Assembly: GCF_015244705.1 (NCBI RefSeq)
Contig: NZ_JABCQF010000008.1
Span: forward strand, 42,065 to 106,064
Direction of reading: 5' to 3'
DNA length: 64,000 nucleotides
DNA from: Gluconobacter potus
Lineage (GTDB): Bacteria; Pseudomonadota; Alphaproteobacteria; Acetobacterales; Acetobacteraceae
Positions 50,118-58,588 of the stretch are shown here, piece by piece. The translations under genes were made by a program, and so were the position numbers. Position 1 is the stretch's first letter, and each line of letters opens with the position of its first letter. Under the pieces are notes generated by a model, which was given only the letters and a program-made list of their open reading frames with translations, was not told the DNA's origin and ran no database searches.

Positions 50118-51542
50118 TCAGCCCGCGTCTGCCAGCGCCGCAAGGACGCGCACCCAGGAACGGATACCCTTGTGAAAGGAATCCAGCCCGTACTGCTCGT
50201 TCGGGGAATGGATCCGGTCGTCATTCTGGGCAAACCCGATCATCAGAGCATCCAGCCCCAGCGCATCGCGGACTTCGCCGGCTACAGGAATGGAGCCGCC
50301 CGAGCCGACAGTCGCGGCAGGCACGCCCCACTCATCACTCAGGGCCTTCAGGGCTGGTGCCAGAAAACGGCTGTCACGGGAAACTTCAAAGCCCGGAGAA
50401 CCGCCATGGGCCGTGAATGTGACGTGGGCGTCGGAAGGCAGGGATGCGCGGATATGGGCGCGGAAAGCCTCGCGGATGCGGTCCGGGTCCTGACCGGGAA
50501 CCAGCCGGAACGAGACCTTGGCCATGGCCTTGGCAGGAAGAACGGTCTTGAATCCCTCGCCTTCATAGCCGCCGGAGATGCCGTTGATTTCACAACTCGG
50601 GCGACACCATGTCTGTTCGATCGCACTATAGGCTTTCTCGCCTGCCGCAACCGACAGTCCTGCCTCTTCCAGCAGGGAGCGGTCATTGGGGAAAAGCCTG
50701 CTCCACTGCGCCCGGGTGGCAGGAGACGGATCCTGGATGCCGTCATAGAAACCCGGCAGCGTGACGCCACCCTCGGCGTTCCGAAGCGTCGCCAGGGCCT
50801 GGCAGAGAACGGCAATCGGATTGGCGGCAGCATTGCCGTACAGACCGGAATGCAGATCATGGCTAGCACACTGGATGACCACTTCCTCGGCCATCATGCC
50901 GCGCAGGGACGTCGTAATGCCCGGTGTCCTGCGATCCGCCATGCCTGTATCACACACAAGCGCCACATCCGCTTTGAGTTCGGCGGCATTTTCCTTGAGG
51001 AACGGGAACAGGTTCGCCCCGCCACATTCCTCTTCGCCTTCAAGCAGAACACTCACTTTGACCGGAAGTGCCCCCGTGACCTCTTTCCAGGCCCGGCAGG
51101 CTTCAAGGAAGGTCATCACCTGCCCCTTGTCGTCGCTCGCACCGCGGGCAACGATCACCTTGCGACCTGAAGCGTCCTCGATCAGTCGCGGATCGAAAGG
51201 AGGAGCATTCCAGAGCGCTTCCGGATCTGTAGGCTGCACATCGTAATGACCATAGAACAGGACATGCGGCTGGCCATCGCTATCGTCCAGTGCCTGATCA
51301 TGACCCACGACCATCGGATGCCCGGGGGCTGCCCAGTGAACGTCGCGGATCTCTGCCTTCATCCCGAGCTGTTCAAGTTCCTTCCGCATCCAGTCCGCAG
51401 CTTTCCGGCAGTCGGCGGCATGGGCAGGCTGCGTAGAGATGCTCGGAATACGGAGAAGCTCGAAGAGGCGTGAGACCGAAGCATCCAGATGGGTGTCAAC
51501 GGCCTGGAGAACGGTATCAAGTGTCTCGGAATTGGCAGTCAT
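50118..51542 (-). CDS. M20/M25/M40-family metallo-dipeptidase
   Basis: About 474 residues, with the two-domain M20 fold. Catalytic/metal motifs: FYGHYDVQP (His, Asp), [23 protein letters not shown] (Glu-Glu), LVCDTGM, and [17 protein letters not shown] (His). The inserted dimerisation domain lies at about 200-350. Substrate unknown; related enzymes cleave dipeptides and some Xaa-His peptides. The start is uncertain (GTG 51572, ATG 51554 or 51542). 51542 is used since the GTG sits on top of the upstream gene's terminator. pdxA is 2 bp away. Confidence 0.87.
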   Translation of the reverse strand: MTANSETLDTVLQAVDTHLDASVSRLFELLRIPSISTQPAHAADCRKAADWMRKELEQLGMKAEIRDVHWAAPGHPMVVGHDQALDDSDGQPHVLFYGHYDVQPTDPEALWNAPPFDPRLIEDASGRKVIVARGASDDKGQVMTFLEACRAWKEVTGALPVKVSVLLEGEEECGGANLFPFLKENAAELKADVALVCDTGMADRRTPGITTSLRGMMAEEVVIQCASHDLHSGLYGNAAANPIAVLCQALATLRNAEGGVTLPGFYDGIQDPSPATRAQWSRLFPNDRSLLEEAGLSVAAGEKAYSAIEQTWCRPSCEINGISGGYEGEGFKTVLPAKAMAKVSFRLVPGQDPDRIREAFRAHIRASLPSDAHVTFTAHGGSPGFEVSRDSRFLAPALKALSDEWGVPAATVGSGGSIPVAGEVRDALGLDALMIGFAQNDDRIHSPNEQYGLDSFHKGIRSWVRVLAALADAG

Positions 51543-51574
51543 CTTGTGTTCCATGTTCGGGGTGTCAGTCACCC

Positions 51575-51598
51575 AAAATCAGACCGGAGAGCCGGTCT
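51575..51598 (-). terminator. Intrinsic terminator of the 1030-residue repeat/glycosyltransferase gene
   Basis: The minus strand reads AGACCGG-CTCT-CCGGTCT followed by GATTTT. It lies two bases after the stop codon and just before the M20 gene start, so the M20 gene must have its own promoter or depend on read-through. Confidence 0.6.
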
Positions 51599-51599
51599 T

Positions 51600-54500
51600 T
51601 CAATCGCCGTCGGTCGTAAGTCGGCGCGGCTGGAGACGGATCGGCGCGGGAGCAAAACCGGGAGCGGTCTCGGACAGCCTGTGCGCACGCGGCGTTACGG
51701 TCGAAGCTGCAAGAGGTGTGGTGCCTGCCGCGATGGAAAGGATCTCGCGGAGACCATCATGAAAATTCGAACTGGATGCCTCCTCTGCCATCCGGGCCTG
51801 TACTCCATGGCTTATCGTATTCCACAGATCCATGTCCGTATACAGCCGGATCACGGCCTGGGCGAAGCGGTCCGGATCACAGAAGCCGCCAGACAGGCAA
51901 TCCTTCCCGTCTTCCCATCCCAGTGTCTGGCAGACTGTTTCGGAGAGAACGGCAGGCAACCCCGCCGCAGCGGCATCCAGAACTTCCCGTGGAATTGCCG
52001 GCAGAACGCGTGTGGGCTCCACGAGAATACGGCGTGACCTGTAGAGAGCGGCAAGATCGGCGTCCTCCGGGAAGGCTTCCAGTCGCCGATATCGCGTGAA
52101 AGCGGAGAGATCGACCCCGGCGGCCTTGTGGCCCGCAAGAAGGACGGTTGCGTCCGGCGGCAGACCGCGATCCAGCTTTGAAAGGACGTCATGAATAAAC
52201 CAGTGAAGACCGTCATGAATCACATCGCCACTGGCAAAAACAGGCAGAACAAGCAGGATGCCCGAGCGTTCTCCAAATCCGGGTGAAAGCGTCGTCGGAA
52301 CAGGCGGTGCACCAAGAACACGCACATTGGTGAGGCCAAGAACTTCCAGATCGGCCTTCTCGGTTTCCGTTCCGGCAATTACCGCCTGCGTCATCCAGAC
52401 CTGGTCAGTATCCTGGTCCAGATCATCAAAAAGCAGCTCCCGGTTATTGACTGCTCCGACAAGCCGGCGGTTATGGGTCTCCCTGGCATGGCTTGCGTGA
52501 ATATCCGCGACCATTCCAAGTCTGGGCAGTGACTGGGGATGCTGTTGCAGGATCGGCGCGGCACGCTGGAGCGTTTTCATGCCGCCAATCCAGACGTAAT
52601 CGAAGCATCCCGCCCGCTCCCGCAGGAAATCCGGAAGCTCGGACAGGTCACAATCGTCCATCAACTCGATGGCTGCCGGAAAATCCAGTGCCGTTGAGAC
52701 ACAGTCATGAAGGCTGCCGTCGAGCGGAAAAACGGTCACCTGATATCCCAGTTGGCTCAGCCCGATCATCATGTCACGGTGGCGCAGAAAGGGTGTTCCC
52801 AGAACGACATGAGGCAGCCGTTCACACAGGAACAGGATGGTGGGCGCTCCGGATGCGGAGCGGGCCCGCATGAGGCTTGTTCCCGGCAATGGCTGCCTGG
52901 AGAGCAGTCCTGCAAAGCGGCGTTTCAGCCAGGCCTCATTGCGGGATCGCAGTTCTGACGCGATTCCCGGTTCCGAAGCCGACCGATCGAGCACATCCGG
53001 ATCATAAAGGATTTTGCCTCCCGCCTGTCGCAGGGACAGGCAGATCGCCAGCATTTCGGCTTCCGGGCCAATGCAGCCGGGACTGAGCCGGTTGTGATCA
53101 TGGAGCGGAAGCCGGCGACAGAACAGAAGGCCGCCGGTAAAGGCGTCTACCCATCTCCGAAACGCGATTTCAGGTTCGTTCGCCCGTAATCCCTGCCCAA
53201 AGGGTGTAAAGGCCGCATTGCGCCAGACGATGCTGCCGGCTTCCCGGACCCGTCCATCAAGTCCCAGGGACTGCCCGCCTACGGCGTAGACTTCCGGGTC
53301 CGCGAAGGCTTCAAGAGCAATCTTCAGGGTGCCGGGAAAAGGCTGTACGCCTGCGGCCAGCAGCAGAATGACCTCTGCCCTTGCAAGCTCAAGCCCGAGC
53401 CCGATCTGCTCGGCATGCGTGGTTCGGTAAGGAGGGCGGACAATGTGAATTCCACGAACGAATCTTTCGATCTGGGCTGTCTCATCCGTGGAACCCGCAT
53501 CGACCAGAATGATCTGAAGATTGCGCTCACTGTTCGCATGAAGGGCGGCAAGCGTTGCAAGGGTTTCCAGAAACTGGTTCGAAACAGGCAGGATGACCGT
53601 TACGTCCGGTATGGTGACCGGGCGGAAATCCAGTGGCCCGCGGATCAGTGAGGGAATGAGGGTCTGTGCCCGCTTGAGATCCAGAAGCTGGCATTGCTCT
53701 GCAGGAATGTCAGCAACAACGTCGTTTACAGGATTATTCTGGGACTGGACCCAGAGTGTGAAGATATCGGAAATATCCGGCCTGCGCAGTTGGCGCTGTG
53801 TTCCGCTCTGACCTAGGAAACCGGCGAGATCGACGCCAGCCTGTGGCTGTCGTTTCTCGGCAATGCCGAAACGGATGAAATGCTCATAGCCGTTCCGGAA
53901 GCCTCCATGGCCCACGATATTGCCAACATCGGGATACTGCGCAGCATAAAAGGCTTCGCTGAACCACGGATTGGGATCATAGGCTGTGGGATTGCCATTG
54001 GTCAGGTAATGATGAAGCGGACTCTGGTATCTGCCGTTCTCCAGTGCGTCCACCACATCCGGATAACGCTCAAGATACCATTGCGGGTCGAAATACCAAG
54101 AACTGCGCCGGCGACCGGCCATTGAAAACCTGATGAACTGGGCAAAATCGCCAATCGCAAAGTCATAGTGCTGCCGTTCAGCCATGCTGGCGGCACGAAA
54201 GACTTCGGGATCGAAAAACACATGCGACTTGCGATGTTCCTGATCGCCGATCGCAAGATAATGATCATAACCGTTGCAGAACCCCTGTGATGCCAGAACA
54301 TGAGGGCTCAGGTCAGGATTGCAGCTGAAATAATTTTCTTCGGAAAAAAGCCAGTGCGGCGAGCGGCTCCGGAAGCCACTTTCGCAGTAATGAAGGAAAC
54401 CGCTGTCAAAAATCCCCAGACTGATGCCTTCCCGGACATCCGGATTCTGGCGCAGATACCATTCTTCATCAAAAAAACGGTTGGGAGAGAACCCTGCCCT

Positions 54501-54692
54501 GGCGCCCCGGCTCTTCCAGTGCTGCTCCAGCCCTTCGTCACTCAGATCAAGCTCGCCAGCCTCTCCGCTCTCCTTGGCTTCCTCCCGCAGTCGCAGCCCA
54601 TAGCGTGTGCGGTACCATTCAGCGTCAAACGCAGCCCACAGGGGCGGCCGGTCGCCCGCGAAGGCTGGAGATGCAAGGATATGATCTTTCAT
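51600..54692 (-). CDS. Large protein: six ~40-50-residue repeats + GT2-like domain + GT4-like domain
   Basis: 1030 residues, no signal peptide or membrane segment. Residues ~17-285 are six degenerate tandem repeats of the form [WF]-F-[DS]-xx-[WF]-Y-xx-x-[YN]-PDV...-HY-x6-R, e.g. RFFDEEWYLRQNPDV and WYFDPQWYLERYPDV; the fourth is most divergent. Residues ~360-595 match a family 2 glycosyltransferase: VTVILPVSNQFLETLATLAA, ILVDAGSTDET. The usual nucleotide DxD is replaced by LLAAGVQP, and the late ED and His motifs are not visible. Residues ~616-1010 look like GT-B family 4 (LFLCERLPHVVLGTPFLRHR, then LDAAAAGLPAVLSET) without a clear glycine-rich loop. Repeat-plus-GT proteins of this sort occur near polysaccharide genes; none lie here. 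Function not assigned. Isolated between secB and the M20 gene. Confidence 0.72.
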   Translation of the reverse strand: MKDHILASPAFAGDRPPLWAAFDAEWYRTRYGLRLREEAKESGEAGELDLSDEGLEQHWKSRGARAGFSPNRFFDEEWYLRQNPDVREGISLGIFDSGFLHYCESGFRSRSPHWLFSEENYFSCNPDLSPHVLASQGFCNGYDHYLAIGDQEHRKSHVFFDPEVFRAASMAERQHYDFAIGDFAQFIRFSMAGRRRSSWYFDPQWYLERYPDVVDALENGRYQSPLHHYLTNGNPTAYDPNPWFSEAFYAAQYPDVGNIVGHGGFRNGYEHFIRFGIAEKRQPQAGVDLAGFLGQSGTQRQLRRPDISDIFTLWVQSQNNPVNDVVADIPAEQCQLLDLKRAQTLIPSLIRGPLDFRPVTIPDVTVILPVSNQFLETLATLAALHANSERNLQIILVDAGSTDETAQIERFVRGIHIVRPPYRTTHAEQIGLGLELARAEVILLLAAGVQPFPGTLKIALEAFADPEVYAVGGQSLGLDGRVREAGSIVWRNAAFTPFGQGLRANEPEIAFRRWVDAFTGGLLFCRRLPLHDHNRLSPGCIGPEAEMLAICLSLRQAGGKILYDPDVLDRSASEPGIASELRSRNEAWLKRRFAGLLSRQPLPGTSLMRARSASGAPTILFLCERLPHVVLGTPFLRHRDMMIGLSQLGYQVTVFPLDGSLHDCVSTALDFPAAIELMDDCDLSELPDFLRERAGCFDYVWIGGMKTLQRAAPILQQHPQSLPRLGMVADIHASHARETHNRRLVGAVNNRELLFDDLDQDTDQVWMTQAVIAGTETEKADLEVLGLTNVRVLGAPPVPTTLSPGFGERSGILLVLPVFASGDVIHDGLHWFIHDVLSKLDRGLPPDATVLLAGHKAAGVDLSAFTRYRRLEAFPEDADLAALYRSRRILVEPTRVLPAIPREVLDAAAAGLPAVLSETVCQTLGWEDGKDCLSGGFCDPDRFAQAVIRLYTDMDLWNTISHGVQARMAEEASSSNFHDGLREILSIAAGTTPLAASTVTPRAHRLSETAPGFAPAPIRLQPRRLTTDGD

Positions 54693-54746
54693 TAACGCTG
54701 GATCCTCTGGGAGCGCACACGGAATGGTAAAGCTGTCGCGTCAGGT

Positions 54747-55268
54747 TTAACGCTGCTGCGCGCGCCGGCTCTGCCAGAGTTCATGGAAGTCAATGGGCTG
54801 GATGTTGGGAGACGGGAATCCTGCTTCACGAACCGTATTCAGCATGACGCTGCGTGCGGGTGGAAACAGGAAGCGCGGTGCTTCAACCAGCAACAGGGGT
54901 TCGACCGCGTCCTGCGGGATACGCCCCGTCAGACCGAACAGTCCTGCATACGCCACACTGAGTTCATACAGTACCTTCGGATTGGGGGCGTCCTGTGTGG
55001 GCGCTCGCTCAAATCCCTGTGCACGGATAACCAGACTGACCTCGAATGTTGGCTGGTCTCCGAGCTGTCGGCCTGTCACATCAACCATCATGCCGATATG
55101 AGGCTGCGACGGCAGTTCCCTGTACACGTCCGGGGTATTCTGTACGTCAATCGACAACGTCCGGAGATATTGCGAACCGATGATGAGAGATGAGGAGGAC
55201 GGCAGGGAATCAGAGACATCCAGGCTGGCAGGAGTGCCGGTTACGGTGTCGGCGTATGTTTGGCTCAT
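54747..55268 (-). CDS. secB: Protein-export chaperone SecB
   Basis: 173 residues. It keeps preproteins unfolded and delivers them to SecA. Family elements: [19 protein letters not shown] (S-I-E-N-type core), [32 protein letters not shown] and the signature [14 protein letters not shown] then [22 protein letters not shown] variable tail (RRAQQR) follows. Located 54 bp upstream of the large repeat protein gene. Confidence 0.9.
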   Translation of the reverse strand: MSQTYADTVTGTPASLDVSDSLPSSSSLIIGSQYLRTLSIDVQNTPDVYRELPSQPHIGMMVDVTGRQLGDQPTFEVSLVIRAQGFERAPTQDAPNPKVLYELSVAYAGLFGLTGRIPQDAVEPLLLVEAPRFLFPPARSVMLNTVREAGFPSPNIQPIDFHELWQSRRAQQR

Positions 55269-55726
55269 TATGTCTGCATCCTCATGCGGTCATCATCATT
55301 TCCTACATTTCATACTGCACTGAAATGCAAGGAAATGTGGCGCCCTATACTCTGTCATGATGTTTGCGTTTTGACTAGCGGGACGAAATCCGGTGATCTT
55401 TCAGCCTGAAGCTCCAGACGCTCGCAATCGGTTCTGGTTCCGTGAAAGGCATGGAGTGTTTTTCCCATCAGCCCGACAGGCAGGACCTTTTCGTTTTCAG
55501 TCTGCCAAAACAGCCAGGAAGACAGCATTTTCCGGAGGTGGTCACCGTCATGGGATGATTTCAGACACCGCAATCCCTTTCGGTGATACGTTGAGGGTGA
55601 TATCGCCATCTGGCGCAATGTCAGCACTGGCGCATGATACTGCCTGCACTGGGCATCATGACTGCTGACAGGGATCAATCTTCCTGCCCGCACGTCTTGT
55701 TGCGCTGCAGGTAGCACGATAGGACC
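55269..55726. other. ~460-bp non-coding stretch between secB and lapA, no confident gene
   Basis: Contains the secB promoter at one end and the lapA promoter at the other. A minus-strand open frame that could encode a 57-residue protein ends at 55355 (first ATG 55528, no ribosome site, the sequence before it being CCTCC rather than GGAGG). The order rpsA-ihfB-lapA is common in alphaproteobacteria; no ihfB is seen here. Confidence 0.5.
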
Positions 55727-56071
55727 ATGTTCATGCTCAGACTGCTCATTCTCGTCATTCTTCTTGCGGTCCTGATCGTTTTTGCTCTGAGCAATACGGA
55801 TCTGGAACCCATCTGGCTGGTTTCCTTCGGCTGGCATCTGTCCATTGGCACCCTTGTCCTGGGCGTCGGCGTGGTCGCTCTCCTGTTTGGTTTCCTGATC
55901 GGTCTGATCGGTGACATGCAGCAGCGTTCGCGCGCCCGCCGCGCCGAGCAGCATGTTCGCACCCTGGAAAGTCAGCTGGTTGAACTCCATCAGCGTCTTG
56001 ACCGTCTTCAGAACCCAGCAGGTTCCCCCCTTCCCGGCACCACTCCCGTCCAGCCTGAACAGAAGGTCTGA
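55727..56071 (+). CDS. LapA-domain (DUF1049) membrane protein
   Basis: 114 residues. Two membrane helices, LRLLILVILLAVLIVFALSN and LSIGTLVLGVGVVALLFGFL, typical of LapA. A cytoplasmic coiled coil follows (RARRAEQHVRTLESQL-ELHQRL), then a Pro-rich tail. LapA in E. coli helps control LpxC turnover and LPS assembly (family knowledge); here a homologous role is inferred. Eight bp before pyrF and probably co-transcribed. Confidence 0.85.
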   Translation: MFMLRLLILVILLAVLIVFALSNTDLEPIWLVSFGWHLSIGTLVLGVGVVALLFGFLIGLIGDMQQRSRARRAEQHVRTLESQLVELHQRLDRLQNPAGSPLPGTTPVQPEQKV

Positions 56072-56079
56072 TCTCCACC

Positions 56080-56790
56080 ATGTCCAGGCGCACACGACTG
56101 ATCGCAGCCCTCGATACCGCATCCCGCTCTACAGCCCAGCACTGGGCCGACAGCCTGAAAAATGACGTCAATGCCATCAAGCTGGGTCTCGAGTTTACCT
56201 ATGCCTGCGGACTGGATGCGGTAAAAACCGTATCGGCCGGGCACGAACTGTTTCTGGACCTGAAACTGCACGACATTCCTCACACCGTCGCATCGGGCCT
56301 GTCTGCCCTCGCCCCGCTCAGACCTGCCCTGACGACAATCCATGCCAGTGGCGGTTCCGAAATGATCGCCCGGTCCCGGGACGCTCTTGAGAGCGCTTTT
56401 CCCGCTGGCACAAAACGCCCGAAACTGCTTGCCGTTACGGTTCTGACGAGCATGAACGCTGAGGGTCTGCTGGATATCGGCGTCAACGCCACGCCCCAGG
56501 AACAGGTGCTCAGACTTGGAAAACTGGCCATCAGCGCTGGTGCGGACGGGCTGGTCTGTTCGGCGCATGAGATTGCGCCTCTACGCGATGCCCTGGGTGA
56601 CGATCCCGTTCTGGTCGTGCCGGGCATCCGGCCTGCTGGCAGCGCTTCCGATGACCAGAAGCGCATCATGACGCCCCGACAGGCTGCCCAAGCCGGAGCA
56701 GACTGGATCGTCGTGGGGCGGCCCATCACGAAAGCCTCAGATCCGGTTCTGGCCGCCAGAGCCATCATGGAGGAACTGGCCAGCGCATGA
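56080..56790 (+). CDS. pyrF: Orotidine 5'-phosphate decarboxylase
   Basis: 236 residues, OMP decarboxylase barrel that makes UMP. LIAALDTASRSTAQ at the start, NAIKLGLEFTYACGLDAV, the catalytic FLDLKLHDIPHTVASGL (Lys-x-x-Asp-x-x), AVTVLTSMN, GLVCSAHEI, VPGIRPAGSASDDQKRIMTP and DWIVVGRPIT. ATGA overlap with trpF. Confidence 0.96.
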   Translation: MSRRTRLIAALDTASRSTAQHWADSLKNDVNAIKLGLEFTYACGLDAVKTVSAGHELFLDLKLHDIPHTVASGLSALAPLRPALTTIHASGGSEMIARSRDALESAFPAGTKRPKLLAVTVLTSMNAEGLLDIGVNATPQEQVLRLGKLAISAGADGLVCSAHEIAPLRDALGDDPVLVVPGIRPAGSASDDQKRIMTPRQAAQAGADWIVVGRPITKASDPVLAARAIMEELASA

Positions 56791-57443
56791 CCGGCATCAA
56801 GATCTGCGGAATTCGTGACACCCAGACGATGGCGCTTTGTGCGCGTCTGAAGGTTGACTGGGTCGGGTTCGTATTCTGCGACGCTTCGCCACGGTTTGTA
56901 ACCGCTGATGACGCCCTGCGCCTGCATGAGAGCGCACCATCTGGCCAGGAAGGTGGGCCTCTGCGGGTCGGTCTGTTCGTGAAATCCGATGACGACTTCA
57001 TCGCGCAGGTCCTGCGGACTGTCCCGCTGGATATTCTCCAGATCTATGACACCCCGGAACGGGCAACCGAAATCCAGTCCCGCTTCGGACGTCCCGTCTG
57101 GAAGGCGTGCGGCATTGCCAGACATTCGGACCTACCGACAGACCCAGACATGGCAGGATATGTCATCGAAGCCCCAAAACAGGAACAGGATCACCGTCCA
57201 GGTGGCCTCGGCCGGACTTTTGACTGGTCCTTGACCCGGAACTGGACAGCTCCCTCATTCTGGATGCTCGCAGGCGGCCTGACGCCCCGCAATGTCCAAC
57301 GCGCAATCCAGGAAAGCCAGGCGCCGGCAGTTGACGTTTCTTCGGGGGTGGAATCCGCTCCTAGCTGTAAATCCGCTGAACTTATTGAAAAATTTGTCCA
57401 GAACAGCCGAAAGGCACTTGATCTCAAGCCGAAGCTCTCGTAA
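56787..57443 (+). CDS. trpF: Phosphoribosylanthranilate isomerase
   Basis: 218 residues. MTGIKICGIRDTQTMALCA (catalytic Cys), VGFVFCDASPRFV, LQIYDTPERA, WKACGIARHSD, a DWSLTRNW turn and the end WMLAGGLTPRNVQRAI with SSGVESAPSCKSAELIEKFV. Third step of tryptophan synthesis. The other trp genes (trpEGDC) are 50 kb away, and no trpB/trpA follow: a tRNA gene and a mobile-looking island come next. Confidence 0.95.
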   Translation: MTGIKICGIRDTQTMALCARLKVDWVGFVFCDASPRFVTADDALRLHESAPSGQEGGPLRVGLFVKSDDDFIAQVLRTVPLDILQIYDTPERATEIQSRFGRPVWKACGIARHSDLPTDPDMAGYVIEAPKQEQDHRPGGLGRTFDWSLTRNWTAPSFWMLAGGLTPRNVQRAIQESQAPAVDVSSGVESAPSCKSAELIEKFVQNSRKALDLKPKLS

Positions 57444-57461
57444 ACACCGCCTCGCTCGACA

Positions 57462-57552
57462 GGAGAGATGGCCGAGCGGCTTAAGGCGCACGCTTGGAAA
57501 GCGTGTGTACGTTAATAGCGTACCGTGGGTTCGAATCCCACTCTCTCCGCCA
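57462..57552 (+). tRNA. tRNA-Ser (anticodon GGA), probable integration site of the adjacent island
   Basis: Class II tRNA with acceptor GGAGAGA/TCTCTCC and the anticodon stem CACGC/GCGTG flanking loop TTGGAAA (anticodon GGA). It has a long variable arm and T arm GGTTCGAATCC. CCA is encoded. The 3' half is the usual crossover site for P4-type integrases, a remnant of which lies 160 bp downstream. Confidence 0.97.
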
Positions 57553-57569
57553 GATACCCTTCTCAATCA

Positions 57570-57658
57570 GTCTCATGTTGTCTCAAAGACTTGGTATATC
57601 CAGCGTTTTGCGCCATCCTCTTGTCTCATTCGTTCTCGTTTTGTCTCATCCTGTCTCG
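57570..57658 (+). repeat. Cluster of direct GTCTCA/TGTCTC repeats between tRNA-Ser and integrase
   Basis: GTCTCA occurs at 57570, 57580, 57623 and 57643, and TGTCTCG at 57652, all in the same orientation. The placement and repeat form suggest arm-type integrase binding sites flanking the attachment core; binding is inferred. Confidence 0.6.
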
Positions 57659-57663
57659 TTCTG

Positions 57664-57707
57664 GACCGGGTAGATGGCGGGTATAATTTCGGAAGAGACC
57701 GGGTAGA
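57664..57707 (+). promoter_or_regulatory. Putative integrase promoter, TATAAT between direct repeats
   Basis: TATAAT at 57682-57687 lies 26 bp before the integrase ATG. An 11-bp direct repeat GACCGGGTAGA at 57664 and 57697 flanks it. The -35 is weak. This could be an autoregulatory site. Confidence 0.45.
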
Positions 57708-57712
57708 GCCAA

Positions 57713-58310
57713 ATGCTGATAGACTCGCAGGTCCGTGCGGCCAAGCCAAAAGACAAAGCCTTCAAACTCACGGATGGCGGGGGCCTGTATCTCCAAGTGA
57801 CCCCCTCTGGCGGCAAGCACTGGCGCTATGAGATTGAGGGCAAGGAAAAGACCTACACCATCGGATCATACCCGGATGTTCGCCTTCCTGATGCCCGGTC
57901 TGAGCGTGACGAGGCACGTAAGGTTTTGCAGGCCGGCCGAGATTCGGCAAAAGAAAAGAAGCTGCTTAAGGCGATTGGAAAAATCGATCCTGCCCAGACC
58001 TTTATTGCGACTGCTCGTGACTGGTTCGCTCAGAGGAAAGATCTCTGGACCGAGCGACATGCTGCAGATGTGTGGCGCAGCCTGGAACGCGATGTGCTGC
58101 CTTCCGTTGGCCACATGCCGATCAACGACCTCACGCCTCCCATCGTCCTTGCTGTCCTGCGAGAGATTAAAACGCGCGGAGCGGTAGAGGCCGCTCATCG
58201 CACCTGCTAGCGCATATCAGACATTTTCGTCCACGCCTTTGCCTGCCGGTTACGGAACAGCAGACCCGGCTGTCATCGTCGCCCCTGCCCTGTGGTCCGA
58301 GGCCGTCACG
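57713..58310 (+). pseudogene. Decayed P4-type (DUF4102) tyrosine integrase, N-terminal part
   Basis: The open part (57713-58210, 165 residues) has the DUF4102 N-terminal arm-binding domain: AAKPKDKAFKLTDGGGLYLQ, GGKHWRYEIEGKEKTYTIG, LPDARSERDEARKVL, and the start of the core-binding domain DWFAQRKDLWTERHAAD. A stop follows at 58208. Further homologous-looking fragments continue in other frames (RISDIFVHAFA, then GTADPAVIVAPAL). The catalytic Arg-His-Arg-Tyr domain is absent. The integrase cannot be active. Confidence 0.85.
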
Positions 58311-58500
58311 CGCAGTGCTGGACGCAAAGACGCCGCTCCGCCGGCAATCGTGCCAACGACGCCCAGAACAGCGAGAACCACGACGGACGTCAGGGACACG
58401 CCCTAGGATACCCACGCCCCAGGGAGTCAGAACCGCCGCGTGCACGGGCAGCAAGGCTTTGGATGAAAAGGCAAACTCAGTGATGCGCATGTCTCTCCTT
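58240..58500 (-). pseudogene. Possible remnant of a membrane protein
   Basis: On the minus strand, a Met-led fragment AFSSKALLPVHAAVLTPWG and, in a second frame, a hydrophobic TSVVVLAVLGVVGTIAGG stretch would join across a one- or two-base shift near 58395-58410. This looks like a broken secreted or membrane protein between the integrase remnant and the tetR gene. It partly overlaps integrase-like frames on the other strand, so at most one is right in the overlap. Confidence 0.3.
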
Positions 58501-58588
58501 GTTGCCAAAGTCAGGCTTTCTGACTGGCTGCGATCGCGTCTCCTTCAATTCGGCTTCAGAAGCTCAAACGGCAGCAGAGGAGCCTTTT

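Noticed and set aside
49947..51170. 407-codon plus-strand frame across pdxA and the M20 gene
   Set aside because: Runs antisense through two certain genes and lacks motifs.
55355..55528. 57-codon minus-strand open frame between secB and lapA
   Set aside because: Composition is plausible but there is no ribosome site, no recognised family and no coupling; left as unproven.
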